Shown: positions 33,082 to 42,722 of the stretch, one piece after another
Position numbering within the stretch: position 1 is the first letter of the stretch
Layout: every line of letters begins with the position of its first letter
From: Paraburkholderia monticola
GTDB taxonomy: Bacteria > Pseudomonadota > Gammaproteobacteria > Burkholderiales > Burkholderiaceae
Direction: 5' to 3'
Length of the DNA stretch: 64,000 nt
Assembly: GCF_001580545.1 (NCBI RefSeq)
Contig: NZ_LRBG01000036.1
Coordinates: forward strand, 1-64,000
The notes under the pieces: generated by a model
Told to the model about the DNA's origin: nothing
The model's input: the letters and a program-made list of their open reading frames with translations, nothing else
The model's database searches: none
Program-made: the position numbers and the translations under genes

Positions 33082-33996
33082 CTAAGCAGAACTCGTCAGA
33101 GCGACGATAAAGTCAAGAAACACCCTTGTTTTGGCCGGCGTATGGTGCCGCGATGGATGGTACGCATAGAGCGGGAAGCGCTCGTCCGGCCACTCTGGGA
33201 ACAGGTTGACCAGCCGTCCTTCCCGGATCAGGTGCTCGACGCCCAGCAGCAGCATCTGCGCGATGCCGGAGCCGGCCAGACATGCGTTGAGGAGTGCGCT
33301 CGGATCGTTCACCGTGAGCCGTCCATTCGTTTCGACAACAAGCTTTTTGCGCTTGCGATGAAACTCCCACGCATACGGCCGTCCGGTTTCCGGGTTGCGG
33401 AATTCGAGGCACCTGTGCTCGCCGCGACTCAGCTCCTGAGGCTCCGCTGGCCGCCCCCGGCGAGCGATGTACAAGGGCGATGCGACTGTGACAACCGCGG
33501 TGTCAAGGAGCTTGCGCGCAATCAGACTGGATGAGCGAGGTTCGCCAAACCGCAAGGCCAGATCGAAGCCGTCCATGATGAGGTCGCCGAGCTGATCTCT
33601 CGCAATGAATTCGAGTTCGAGTTCGGGATGTGCGTCCATGAATTCGTTGAGCTTCGGGCCCAGAACGATTCGCAAGAAGGCCGGATCAAGATTGATTCGC
33701 AGCTTCCCGCGCACTGTCGCGGCGCCTCCCGTCGCAGCCGCGGCCGCTTCCTCCATTCCCCTCAAGTGCGGCATGACCTGCTCGTAGAACCGCCGGCCCT
33801 CTTCAGTCAGGGAAACGGAGCGGGTCGTCCGATTGAATAGGCGTATTTTCAGCCGCTTTTCGAGTCGGGCGATTGCCCGGCTAACCCCGGGTGGCGACAT
33901 ACCCATCACTTCGGACGCAGCTGCGAACGTCCCCGCATCGACGACGGCAGCAAATGCGCTGATACCGCTAGAGAGATTCTCTCTCGACGATTTCAT
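33082..33996 (-). CDS. LysR-family transcriptional regulator (CrgA-like branch)
   Basis: A 304-residue regulator: AAVVDAGTFAAASEVMGMSPPGVSRAIARLEKRLKIRLFNRTTRSVSLTEEGRRFYEQV in the winged helix, then a sensor domain with GKLRINLDPAF and DLALRFGEPR. The ATG at 33996 is selected because GTGGGGAGCGGTA precedes it. It is divergent from the DUF4148, NmrA, aldo-keto reductase and cNMP-oxidoreductase genes that follow on the plus strand, and may control them through the palindrome at 34042-34058. Confidence 0.92.
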   Translation of the reverse strand: MKSSRENLSSGISAFAAVVDAGTFAAASEVMGMSPPGVSRAIARLEKRLKIRLFNRTTRSVSLTEEGRRFYEQVMPHLRGMEEAAAAATGGAATVRGKLRINLDPAFLRIVLGPKLNEFMDAHPELELEFIARDQLGDLIMDGFDLALRFGEPRSSSLIARKLLDTAVVTVASPLYIARRGRPAEPQELSRGEHRCLEFRNPETGRPYAWEFHRKRKKLVVETNGRLTVNDPSALLNACLAGSGIAQMLLLGVEHLIREGRLVNLFPEWPDERFPLYAYHPSRHHTPAKTRVFLDFIVALTSSA

Positions 33997-34041
33997 TACC
34001 GCTCCCCACACGGTGCTTCAAGAACCGCAGTATCGCCCATT

Positions 34042-34058
34042 AGTGACTATCAGTCACT
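34042..34058. promoter_or_regulatory. Operator-like palindrome in the divergent region
   Basis: AGTGACT (34042-34048) and AGTCACT (34052-34058) are exact reverse complements with a 3-base centre. The 17-base site lies 46 bases upstream of the LysR gene start and about 100 before DUF4148. Its symmetry is typical of a dimeric repressor or activator site. The regulator that binds it is not certain. Confidence 0.6.
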
Positions 34059-34156
34059 TCACAAGTGTCATCCGTATCATTTAGTTTCTCTTCGCCTTTA
34101 ACCACAATGCATCCCAACAGGACGTTTCGTCCTTAACGACCCAAAGGAGCATTGCC

Positions 34157-34489
34157 ATGAATACCCGTTATCTCGCACTTTCCATCGCTGTCGCCACCGC
34201 CATCGCGTTGCCGGCCGCTGGATACGCTCAGGAATCCAGCTCGACCTTCACGCGTGCGCAGGTGCGCGCAGAACTCGTACAACTGGAAAGCGCGGGCTAC
34301 CGCCCCGGCCGCGCCAACGATCCGCATTACCCCGCCGACATTCAGGCAGCCGAAGCCGTCGTGGCCTCGCAGAAGGGTACCGGGTCGAACGTCGGCAGTG
34401 GCGTGGGCGGTGCAAGCAGCGGTTCGTCCGCTTCGGGCAACCGCCTCACCACGCGTGTAGCGATCGATTCGCTTTACTCGCATCACTGA
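34157..34489 (+). CDS. DUF4148 exported protein
   Basis: A 110-residue exported protein. A signal peptide (MNTRYLALSIAVATAIALPAAGYA) is followed by the DUF4148 core TRAQVRAELVQLESAGYRPGRANDPHYPADIQAAEA, then a Gly/Ser-rich tail. These are abundant, stress-responsive periplasmic proteins in Burkholderiaceae, with no established function. The ATG is preceded by AAAGGAGCATTGCC. Confidence 0.9.
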   Translation: MNTRYLALSIAVATAIALPAAGYAQESSSTFTRAQVRAELVQLESAGYRPGRANDPHYPADIQAAEAVVASQKGTGSNVGSGVGGASSGSSASGNRLTTRVAIDSLYSHH

Positions 34490-34589
34490 TTGGCACGTCA
34501 CCCACAGGCGTGAGTCATTGCAATTTCATGGGACGCCTGAGCGCCGCTCAGGGATCGGACCACATCTCTATGCGCAAGGAGAAACAGCG

Positions 34590-35456
34590 ATGTATGCAAT
34601 CACAGGGATAACAGGGAAGGTCGGCGGTGCGTTGGCGCGCACGCTGCTCGCAGCAGGTCAGCCGGTACGCGCGGTCGTACGCGATGCCGCCCGGGCACGT
34701 TCGTGGGCCGAGCGTGGCTGTGAACTGGTGACGGCCGACATGGACGATGCGGTGTCCCTGAGTGCCGCTTTCGAGGGCACACAAGGGGTCTTCATTTTGC
34801 CGCCCTCGGAGTTCGATCCGGCGCCGGGCTTTCCTGAGGCACGCGTCGTCATTGACGCGGTGCGCAAGGCACTTCAGTCGGCGGCACCTGGCAAGGTTGT
34901 ATGCCTGTCGACGATAGGCGCGCAGGCCACCGAGCTCAATCTGCTCACGCAACGCACGCTGATGGAGCAGGCTCTGCGGGATTTGCCGATGTCCGTGACG
35001 TTCCTGCGTCCCGGCTGGTTCATGGAAAACGCCGCATGGGACGTTGCGCCGGCCCGGGACACAGGAATCATCCCCAGCTTTCTGCAGCCGCTCGACAAGG
35101 CTGTGCCGATGGTCGCGACGGCGGACGTTGGTCGCGTTGCCGCACAGTTGCTTCAACAGACCTGGCGCGGCGCGCGTGTGATCGAACTGGAGGGGCCGCA
35201 ACGTGTGAGCCCAATCGATCTGGCCGACACGTTTGCCCGCGTGCTCGGTCGTCCCGTTCGTGTGGAGGCGGTGCCGCGCGAAACATGGAGTGAGCTGTTC
35301 CAGTCTCAAGGCATGAAGCAACCGATGCCGCGTATGCGCATGCTCGACGGCTTCAATCAAGGCTGGATTGATTTCGAAGGCGAGGAAGCCGACATCATCA
35401 AGGGCGAAGTGGAACTGGAAACCGTTGTCCGAGACCTCGTCTCGCAGGCAGGCTAA
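34590..35456 (+). CDS. NmrA-like NAD(P)-binding protein
   Basis: A 288-residue Rossmann-fold protein: MYAITGITGKVGGALARTLL, VRAVVRDAARA, VFILPPSEFDPAPGF and FLRPGWFMENAAWD. It belongs to the NmrA/quinone-reductase-2-like atypical SDRs, which include NADPH-quinone reductases and redox sensors. The ATG at 34590 is fixed by CAAGGAGAAACAGCG. It lies downstream of the DUF4148 gene and 92 bases before the aldo-keto reductase; a shared transcript is plausible. Confidence 0.87.
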   Translation: MYAITGITGKVGGALARTLLAAGQPVRAVVRDAARARSWAERGCELVTADMDDAVSLSAAFEGTQGVFILPPSEFDPAPGFPEARVVIDAVRKALQSAAPGKVVCLSTIGAQATELNLLTQRTLMEQALRDLPMSVTFLRPGWFMENAAWDVAPARDTGIIPSFLQPLDKAVPMVATADVGRVAAQLLQQTWRGARVIELEGPQRVSPIDLADTFARVLGRPVRVEAVPRETWSELFQSQGMKQPMPRMRMLDGFNQGWIDFEGEEADIIKGEVELETVVRDLVSQAG

Positions 35457-35548
35457 TGCGGGCGCGCTCTGCGGCGCAGATAGGCTATCGCGTCGCCGGG
35501 TGCGTTCCGCAAATCGTTCACCAATGGATTTAGATCAAGGGGTTCGCA

Positions 35549-36571
35549 ATGGAATACGGCACACTCGGGCGCTCAGGGCTGCGCATTTCCCGCCTTTGTC
35601 TTGGCGCCATGACCTTTGGCGCCGGTACGGGGATCTGGGGCGACATTGCCGGCCTCGACCGGGCTCAGGCCGCAGGACTTGTCGCGATGGCCGTCGAGCA
35701 CGGTATCAACCTGATCGACACCGCTGACGCCTATTCGCAAGGTCAATCTGAAGCGGTCGTTGGTCAGGTACTCGCCGACCTTGGACTCGACGAGTCGCGC
35801 ATGCTGGTTGCGACCAAAGTTCGGCTGCGCACAGGAGCCGGCCACAACGACGTCGGGCTCGGCCGCTCGCATATCATGCGGTCGGTGGAAACGAGTCTTC
35901 GGCGTATCGGCCGGGATCATATCGACCTCTTTCAGTTGCACGACCGCGATGCACTCGTCCCCCTGGAAGAAACGCTTCGCGCGCTCGACGATCTCGTCAC
36001 GCAGGGCAAGGTGCGGCACATCGGCGTGTGCAACTTCAGCGCCGGCGACCTGGAGCGCGCACAGGGAATTGCAAACCGCACGCATTGGGCTCGCATCGTC
36101 GCCAATCAGGTTCACTATGCGCTGACGAGCCGCGACGTCGAGCATGAAATCGCGCCCGTGGCCAAGGCGAACGATGTTTCGCTTCTAGTCTGGAGTCCGC
36201 TCGCCGGCGGCTACCTGAGCGGTAAGTACACGCAGGGAAGCAACGGCGAAACCGGACGTCGAAGCAGCCTGAATTTTCCGCCGATCGATCCCGCGAAGGC
36301 GGATCCTATCGTGCGTGTATTGCGCGACATCGCTGCGGAATTGAATGCGTCGCCGGCGCAGGTGGCATTGGCGTGGCTTCTGGCACGCCGGGAGGTCTGT
36401 TCCGTCATCGTCGGCGCGCGCACGCCCGACCAGCTGAGCGTAAACCTCGACGCCCGGAAAATCGGCTTGAACCTTGAGCAAACCGAACGACTGAATCGGG
36501 TTTCGCAGCCGAACCTGCCGTATCCTTACTGGATGCAGCAGTTTCACGACAAGGATCGCCTCTTGAGTTGA
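35549..36571 (+). CDS. Aldo-keto reductase
   Basis: A 340-residue aldo-keto reductase. The catalytic tetrad is visible: Asp and Tyr in LIDTADAYSQGQSE, Lys in LVATKVRLR and His in LFQLHDRD. NADPH binding residues lie in WSPLAGGYL and near the C-terminus (IVGARTPDQL). It resembles the AKR12/YajO-like group that reduces aldehydes and sugars. No strong ribosome binding site precedes ATG 35549. The stop is 11 bases before the next gene, so the two are cotranscribed. Confidence 0.9.
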   Translation: MEYGTLGRSGLRISRLCLGAMTFGAGTGIWGDIAGLDRAQAAGLVAMAVEHGINLIDTADAYSQGQSEAVVGQVLADLGLDESRMLVATKVRLRTGAGHNDVGLGRSHIMRSVETSLRRIGRDHIDLFQLHDRDALVPLEETLRALDDLVTQGKVRHIGVCNFSAGDLERAQGIANRTHWARIVANQVHYALTSRDVEHEIAPVAKANDVSLLVWSPLAGGYLSGKYTQGSNGETGRRSSLNFPPIDPAKADPIVRVLRDIAAELNASPAQVALAWLLARREVCSVIVGARTPDQLSVNLDARKIGLNLEQTERLNRVSQPNLPYPYWMQQFHDKDRLLS

Positions 36572-36582
36572 GGGAGCCCCGC

Positions 36583-38256
36583 ATGAGCAACGACGCTTCA
36601 GGCAATTCCGACGAGCTGTCATCAGGCGGCAGCCGCTACCATCAGGTCTATCCCACGCTGAGCGAAACGGAGCTGGCGATACTGGAGCGATACGGCGAGC
36701 GGCGCAAGCTGAAAGCCAACGACATCCTCTATTCCGAAGGCGACCGGCACACGGGCATGTTCGCCATTCTGTCCGGAACGATCGAGGCGACCCGAGCGTC
36801 AGTTGAAGGCCCTCGAGTGCTTGGCACGCACGGCCCCGGCAGTTTCACCGGCGAGGTCGGCACGCTCGCCGGCCGCGCGGCGGTGGCCACGACACGTGCC
36901 ATGTGCGATTGTGAGGTCATCGTTATCGATGAGGAATCCCTGCATGCGCTCGTGATTGCTGAAGCGGAGTTGAGCGAAACCATCATGCGCGCCTATATCC
37001 TGCGCCGGGTCGCGTTCATCAAGGGGCGACAGGTAGGGCTGATGGTGATCGGCAGCACGTCCTCGGCCCCTACGCTGCGCTTGCGCCACTTCCTTAGCCG
37101 TAACGGTCAACCCTCGGCCTACTTCGATATTGTCGAGCACACCGAGACAAAAGAACTCCTGACACGTTATGGCGTCACGGAAACCGACATCCCGATCGTC
37201 GTCACGATGCAAGGCATCGTGCTGACGCAACCGAGTCACCGGGCAGTCGCAGACGCGATCGGCCTGAGTCCCGACCGGCTCGATGGGGAGCACTTCGACC
37301 TGGTCGTGGTGGGGGCGGGACCCGCCGGGCTCGCATCGGCGGTGTACGCCTCATCAGAGGGATTGAAAGTGGCGGTTCTGGATGCCAAGGCTCCGGGAGG
37401 GCAGGCCGGTACCAGTTCGAAGATCGAAAATTACTTTGGTTTTCCGACCGGCATATCCGGGCAGGCGCTAGCCGGTCGCGGCCTGTCTCAATGCCGTAAG
37501 TTCGGTGCCGAGGTCGGCGTGCCCATCGAGGCATTGACGATCGACTGCGAAGACACCCAGGCGTTTCGCATCGGCCTCGATCATGACGAGCGCGTTTACG
37601 CTCGCGCTGTCGTCATTGCCACCGGTGCGCGCTATCGGAAGCCGGAGCTACCGCGTCTCGAGCATTTTGAAGGTCGCGGCGTCTACTACAGTGCGACGTT
37701 CATGGAAGCCGGGTTCTGCAACAACGAAGAGTTGATCGTGGTCGGCGGCGGGAATTCAGCCGGACAAGCCGCGGTATTCCTGGCGAAGTTCGCGCGTCAT
37801 GTCCACGTCGTTGTCCGCGGCGAAGGACTGAGTGCGAGCATGTCGGCGTATCTGATCAGGCGGATCAACGCGGCGCCCAACATGACGGTGCACACGAGGA
37901 CTCAGATCGTCGAGTTACGCGGTGAGTCGAGACTCGAGGCAATCCGGTGGGACCGTCAGGGACAAATCGAACACAAGCCGATTCGGCACGTTTTCCTTTT
38001 TCTTGGGGCTGAGCCCAATACCCGGTGGCTTGGCGATTGTGTCGCCCTGGACAGGAATGGATTTGTGCTGACAGGCGCCGCTACCGGCGAAAAGTGGAAA
38101 GCGGATCGACCGCCGCATGATCTCGAAACGAGCCGGCCCGGCATCTTTGCCGCTGGCGATGTGCGCAGTGGCTCCGTCAAGAGAGTGGCGGCTGCCGTGG
38201 GAGAAGGCGCAAGCGCTATTCAGGCCGTTCACCAATATCTTGCAAGTGGCGGGTGA
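36583..38256 (+). CDS. cNMP-binding domain fused to thioredoxin-reductase-like flavoprotein lacking CxxC
   Basis: A 557-residue fusion. Residues about 25-140 are a cyclic-nucleotide-binding domain (ILYSEGDRHTGMFAILSGTIEA, GPGSFTGEVGTLAG). About 155-230 is a small thioredoxin-fold-like spacer, and 237-557 a TrxB-like FAD/NADPH module (VVGAGPAGLASA, second site VVGGGNSAGQAA, FAAGDVRSGS). The active-site CATC of thioredoxin reductase is replaced by SATFMEAGFC (369-378). So it cannot be a normal disulfide reductase; relatives of this architecture exist but their substrates are poorly known. ATG at 36583 follows TGAGGGAGCCCCGC. It probably acts with the aldo-keto reductase just upstream. Confidence 0.88.
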   Translation: MSNDASGNSDELSSGGSRYHQVYPTLSETELAILERYGERRKLKANDILYSEGDRHTGMFAILSGTIEATRASVEGPRVLGTHGPGSFTGEVGTLAGRAAVATTRAMCDCEVIVIDEESLHALVIAEAELSETIMRAYILRRVAFIKGRQVGLMVIGSTSSAPTLRLRHFLSRNGQPSAYFDIVEHTETKELLTRYGVTETDIPIVVTMQGIVLTQPSHRAVADAIGLSPDRLDGEHFDLVVVGAGPAGLASAVYASSEGLKVAVLDAKAPGGQAGTSSKIENYFGFPTGISGQALAGRGLSQCRKFGAEVGVPIEALTIDCEDTQAFRIGLDHDERVYARAVVIATGARYRKPELPRLEHFEGRGVYYSATFMEAGFCNNEELIVVGGGNSAGQAAVFLAKFARHVHVVVRGEGLSASMSAYLIRRINAAPNMTVHTRTQIVELRGESRLEAIRWDRQGQIEHKPIRHVFLFLGAEPNTRWLGDCVALDRNGFVLTGAATGEKWKADRPPHDLETSRPGIFAAGDVRSGSVKRVAAAVGEGASAIQAVHQYLASGG

Positions 38257-38540
38257 GGGCTAATCGCTGCGAGCTTGCGACAGTTTCGTGAATGCCGGAT
38301 CAGCGCCAAGCAAAACAGATCCGTCACTTCCTTACTGATTTCCTACAGTTGAGGCGAACCCTCAAGAAGGACACAAACTTCGGACAGCATATGTACGTTA
38401 GCGCACAGTAGGCATGTCTTTTCGACAGTGATACTGCCCGCAACTCCGCGTGCGAGCGGTATAACTCGCCTGTCAGCTCCGCGTGTCCGCTATACAAAAA
38501 GAAGACGAGGACCACGCATCAACACCTATGCGAGTCGAAG
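38257..38540. other. Short intergenic region upstream of the STAND gene
   Basis: This 284-base AT-richer region should carry the promoter of the large NTPase gene. A small stem, TTGAGG and CCTCAA (38349-38365) around a 5-base loop, follows the preceding gene. No recognisable operator or insertion-sequence end was seen. Confidence 0.4.
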
Positions 38541-41500
38541 ATGGCAGACAAGAGAAAACCATCGCAGATCAATAGCAGAAAGATCGATGGTCTACTGATG
38601 AAGGTCGGCAGGGTTGCATTTTCGATTCTTATCTTCTTTGTTTCTCTGCGCATCTGCAATGCGGTTTACGCCATTCTCATTCAGCACTTCCCTCAGAACA
38701 ACATAGACAAGATCACCAAGGATCTCGCGAATATTTTCAAGTTGCACAAACTGTTTTCGGATTTGAGTGATTTTTTGCATCTGCAAGTCAATTCCTCGAA
38801 CCTTATTATTTCGACGATCATGTTCGTCGTCGCGTGGATCCGTTTCTGGCCACGTATTGCATTCTTTACCCTTTCCGGAAAGGATCGGGAGGTTCTGGGC
38901 GACATCAACGAGCGTGCGCGAGAGTCCTACTTCTTTCTGGATGACGCTTTTGGTTTAGACACACAGATCCCGAAGCAACTGGATTCTCCCCAGATTCGTC
39001 GCCAGTTGTGGCAAGCGGTCAGCGACGCCAAGCGGAGCCATGCGCTACGTACGATGTTCGTGGAATTCGTCGGCTCGTTGATGAGGCGAGCCATGGCTTT
39101 CATCGGCGCGTTATCAAGCAAATTTCCGGTGTTCGTCATGCGCTGGTTTCATTGGGATATCGGCCAGGTCGGGACGCCTCGCGTCGCCTTCTTGCGCGAC
39201 TGGCGCCCGCGTTGTCCGACCCTGATGCTCGTGGACTTCTCGTCCGCCGACAAACCCAAGGAGATCAAGAGCCAACTCGCCACCACCGAGACGGACTACG
39301 CTTATCCGGTTCAGCTGTTTGGCTTCGGAGCGTGGCCTGATGTGCGCGCCGAACTGAATAGTCCCGGAGCGTTCCAGGTCAGTTACAGCGAAGACGAGTT
39401 TGAAGCGCGTGAGTGGCTGGTCGCCGAACTCAAACACAACATCAAAGAAACGATCTTGCGGCAGAGGGAGCATTGTGGCGTCCTCGCACTAAGAGCCCCG
39501 ATGGGCTGGGGGAAAACCGCCTTCTCGCTCGGCCTCGTTGACCAGTCGAGGCAGGGCACCCGGATCGTCAACTCGCAGGAGTGGCTCGATGCGCGCCAGG
39601 CGATATGGGTGCAGCCAGATGGTCTACACGTCGACGGCTGGGCGTTCGCGCGAAGGGAGCGAAACGAGCAGCGTCAGCTGAACCGTCTGAGCTTCGAGCT
39701 TCGTACAGTCGTGCTGCAACTCGACAAATGCACCCGCGCGCGTCTGGGACTGGACATGAAGCTCGGCAACGTGGAGACCGAGAAGTCCGCCTCGGCAATT
39801 ATGGCGGACCTCATTCGAGAGTGTTCGAATCTCTATAAGGAGAAACAGAAAAGCGATGCGGGTTTTGCCCCGATCGTCTTACTGCTCGACGCCTTCGACG
39901 AACTCCATCTCGCCATTCAGGGCACCGATTCCAACGTCGAAAGTTTTCTGCCTGACGAGTTGGCCACGGGCGTGATCTTGGTGTTGACCACGCGGGACTG
40001 GGTACTGCGATCGGGCAACGAGATGGGCTTCGGCAAGTGGCCTTCAAAAAAGATGGATTTCTGGCTTGAAGACAAAAAAGATCTCTCCGCCAAGGATCAC
40101 GAATATCAGGACCATTGCAATGCGGACCTGAATGGCTTCATCACAAGAAGGCTAAGAACCATCGACAAGGAGTGCGGCACGAGGCTCGAGGACAATCACG
40201 ACGTATCCGACCACGTGTTCGCGGCAGCGAAAGGGTACTTCATCGTCGCCGCGGGTCTGCTCTCACCCGACTCCGAGGCGAGTGAGCGGGAAAGTGAACG
40301 CAAGGCCAGCTTCAAGGCGCGCATGAAAAGGTGGGACACCCAGCACAGCTATCGTGACGATCTGCCTTCCGGCCCGAGCGACTACTTCAAGCATCAGATC
40401 GACGAGAAGATCAGGTATCTCGGCAGTACGCTGCCGAATTCGCCACAGGGCGGTCCCGTGGAGGCGGAGGCCATCGCGTGCCGCGCCAAAGCGCTTCTTT
40501 ACCTCGCGGCATGGACAGACCAACCTCTGCCTTTCAACGCGTTTCTCGACGCGATCGAGTTGATGCACACAGGCTTGCGCAACGGCGATGACAGGTCGCG
40601 CGAGGCGTGGCGCAAGCTGTGGCACGAGGACATTCAACCCGAGTTCGATCGCCCCATGCTGGACCGGTATCTTCGTGGTCTGCGTGGTGTTCTGGTGACC
40701 CCTTCGATACTGCGGCTTACGCCTCATAAAGGCCATCATTCCGGGTTTGCCCACCCGCGAATTCGCGAGTCGCTGAGGGAGGAGCTCCATCAGGAGCAGC
40801 ATGATAACGAGCTTCAGGCGGTACGAGCGCATTGGTGCGCGCTGGTCAAACGTTACCTCGAGAGTTCGGGTGGTTCGGCGGCAGCGGATGAATTCGGCGC
40901 GGATCTGAAGACCTATCTGGACCGGTACGGCGTCAGTCATCTGATCGACGCGGGTGAACTGGCCGGGGCGATCAACCTGCACAACAAGCTCGCGGAGAGG
41001 CTGCCCGAGGACTCGCCCGACCTCGCGGCGCAGGTGCGAGAGATCGCCACGGCAATCTCAGCCGCGGCGAACGCGGACGATAGCAGTATGCCGAACACCG
41101 AAGACGGCCGGCGAAAAGTGCGGCAGTGGTATGCGCAATTACCGGCTATCGAAGGCAAAAGCCTATTCGACTTTCTGAAGCACCGGCTATATTTGACCGG
41201 GTTGTACACGGCGGTACTCATCACGTTGCTGAGATACAGCCATAGACCGGAAGGTTGGGGCGATCTGGCAACGTCGTTCGACGCGTGCGCCGCGAACTCG
41301 GACCTAGTATTGCGGCACGATTGGGGCGAAGCGTTCGCGAGCGTCTGGCACGACATGAGTCGCCGCAAGGAAATCGAGGACGAACTGGAACGGATGCGCA
41401 CCGAACATTCGTCGCCAGGGCAAGACGATCTGGTCGCATACCTGCGTGAAATCGCGGGCTACGCGTTGAAGCACTTGTGGGGCGACGATTTGCAGCCCGC

Positions 41501-42722
41501 GCCAGCGGGTGCGGTGGATTCGACCGTTGGTTTGGGACATTACAGAGCCGACGTGATCCGTGATTACGGCGGCGAAAGAGAGGGCTATTCGTCGCCGACC
41601 GACCGCATGATCGCGACGGAATTGCTGCTTGCGCATGCGATCGCCCACGACGACGCGAACCCGTTGACTGATCTGACCGAGCAGCTGTTCCGTCCGAAGT
41701 GGGACTATCACCTTTGCGACGTGCTCGATCTCGGCTATGTGGTGGCAGCACGCAACGAAGAAAGTCTGCGACGATACAGGGAGAGCCCCGACGCCTTCCC
41801 GGGTCCCCAGCCGGTTCGTGAGCGCTGCGCCGATAATCATCGCGTGGTCCTGGACCTGGGGTACACGCTACGGAACAGCGAATTCGGCCGCCGACACCCA
41901 GGTCTCGCGGAACTGTTCGAATCGGGTCCACGCGGCGCCGAATCGTACCAACAGCAGTTGCTATCTGCCAATACGGACCTGGACAGCCGGATCAGAAGCC
42001 TGGATCACGACCTGGAGGAACTGTGCAGAAGCAAAACTCTCCCGCCAGCCGGCGAGACCAGGAACGAGCCGCTCGACGCGATCAAGGTCCTGTTGTCCCA
42101 TCCGTTGTGGAACGTGACTGAGATCGTGACCACGGCGCTGACGGACGTCTCCTGGGGGTGGCCGCCATCGGCGCAGGCGAGGCTGATCGATAGCCTGCTC
42201 GACCCGGGCAACTGGAAGGTCCGGTATGGGGCGGTGGACCTCGCGTTCAACCTTGGGGAGAGAAGTGGCTACGACTATGCACACTTCGTCCGCGTGGTGC
42301 TGCATCTCCATGCACGCAACGAAGCACAGTGCCGCGTCGTGGGCCTCATGACCGAGGAGGTATTGAGCTGGCTCAGCAATCCATGGAGCGGGCCCGTTGC
42401 CCAGCGTTGGCTCGACAGCGACGATCACGACGCGAGCGTGCTTCGGAGCGTGATCACGCGCTGGGTCGGCAAGCCACCCGGCGCCACGCTGCCGGACGGT
42501 TGGCAGCGTGACAGCTGGCAGCTCGAAAATATCTATCTGCTGTTCTCGATGCTAAAAAGCAAAAATCCGCAGCTGATGAACAAACTGCTTCCCCGCGAGC
42601 AGGCAAACTGGAACCCGGTATTCCTCGGCGACGAGCCGTTCTACCAATTGGGGCACACGGCGTTCCTGCGTAGGATCGAATCCAACTGGACGGGGCCTAC
42701 GCTGGGCACTGGTGCGCTATGA
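38541..42722 (+). CDS. Membrane-anchored STAND-type P-loop NTPase, 1393 aa
   Basis: A 1393-residue protein with three zones. Two hydrophobic segments (about 22-48 and 87-111) anchor its N-terminus. A STAND-like NTPase spans about 280-750: Walker A APMGWGKT (319-326), Walker B IVLLLDAFDEL (445-455), sensor VLTTRD (481-486), then FAHPRIRES (736-744), like the His motif of STAND winged-helix domains. The C-terminal 640 residues look like helical repeats, suitable for ligand sensing. STAND proteins (Avs, NLR-like) are signal-gated switches that often recognise phage proteins. No nuclease or protease domain is recognisable, so the partner oxidase overlapping its stop may be the effector. ATG 38541 has a weak ribosome binding site. 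Confidence 0.75.
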   Translation: MADKRKPSQINSRKIDGLLMKVGRVAFSILIFFVSLRICNAVYAILIQHFPQNNIDKITKDLANIFKLHKLFSDLSDFLHLQVNSSNLIISTIMFVVAWIRFWPRIAFFTLSGKDREVLGDINERARESYFFLDDAFGLDTQIPKQLDSPQIRRQLWQAVSDAKRSHALRTMFVEFVGSLMRRAMAFIGALSSKFPVFVMRWFHWDIGQVGTPRVAFLRDWRPRCPTLMLVDFSSADKPKEIKSQLATTETDYAYPVQLFGFGAWPDVRAELNSPGAFQVSYSEDEFEAREWLVAELKHNIKETILRQREHCGVLALRAPMGWGKTAFSLGLVDQSRQGTRIVNSQEWLDARQAIWVQPDGLHVDGWAFARRERNEQRQLNRLSFELRTVVLQLDKCTRARLGLDMKLGNVETEKSASAIMADLIRECSNLYKEKQKSDAGFAPIVLLLDAFDELHLAIQGTDSNVESFLPDELATGVILVLTTRDWVLRSGNEMGFGKWPSKKMDFWLEDKKDLSAKDHEYQDHCNADLNGFITRRLRTIDKECGTRLEDNHDVSDHVFAAAKGYFIVAAGLLSPDSEASERESERKASFKARMKRWDTQHSYRDDLPSGPSDYFKHQIDEKIRYLGSTLPNSPQGGPVEAEAIACRAKALLYLAAWTDQPLPFNAFLDAIELMHTGLRNGDDRSREAWRKLWHEDIQPEFDRPMLDRYLRGLRGVLVTPSILRLTPHKGHHSGFAHPRIRESLREELHQEQHDNELQAVRAHWCALVKRYLESSGGSAAADEFGADLKTYLDRYGVSHLIDAGELAGAINLHNKLAERLPEDSPDLAAQVREIATAISAAANADDSSMPNTEDGRRKVRQWYAQLPAIEGKSLFDFLKHRLYLTGLYTAVLITLLRYSHRPEGWGDLATSFDACAANSDLVLRHDWGEAFASVWHDMSRRKEIEDELERMRTEHSSPGQDDLVAYLREIAGYALKHLWGDDLQPAPAGAVDSTVGLGHYRADVIRDYGGEREGYSSPTDRMIATELLLAHAIAHDDANPLTDLTEQLFRPKWDYHLCDVLDLGYVVAARNEESLRRYRESPDAFPGPQPVRERCADNHRVVLDLGYTLRNSEFGRRHPGLAELFESGPRGAESYQQQLLSANTDLDSRIRSLDHDLEELCRSKTLPPAGETRNEPLDAIKVLLSHPLWNVTEIVTTALTDVSWGWPPSAQARLIDSLLDPGNWKVRYGAVDLAFNLGERSGYDYAHFVRVVLHLHARNEAQCRVVGLMTEEVLSWLSNPWSGPVAQRWLDSDDHDASVLRSVITRWVGKPPGATLPDGWQRDSWQLENIYLLFSMLKSKNPQLMNKLLPREQANWNPVFLGDEPFYQLGHTAFLRRIESNWTGPTLGTGAL

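Noticed and set aside
38292..38411. 39-codon frame between the TrxB-like and STAND genes
   Set aside because: No ribosome binding site and no recognised family; too short to support.
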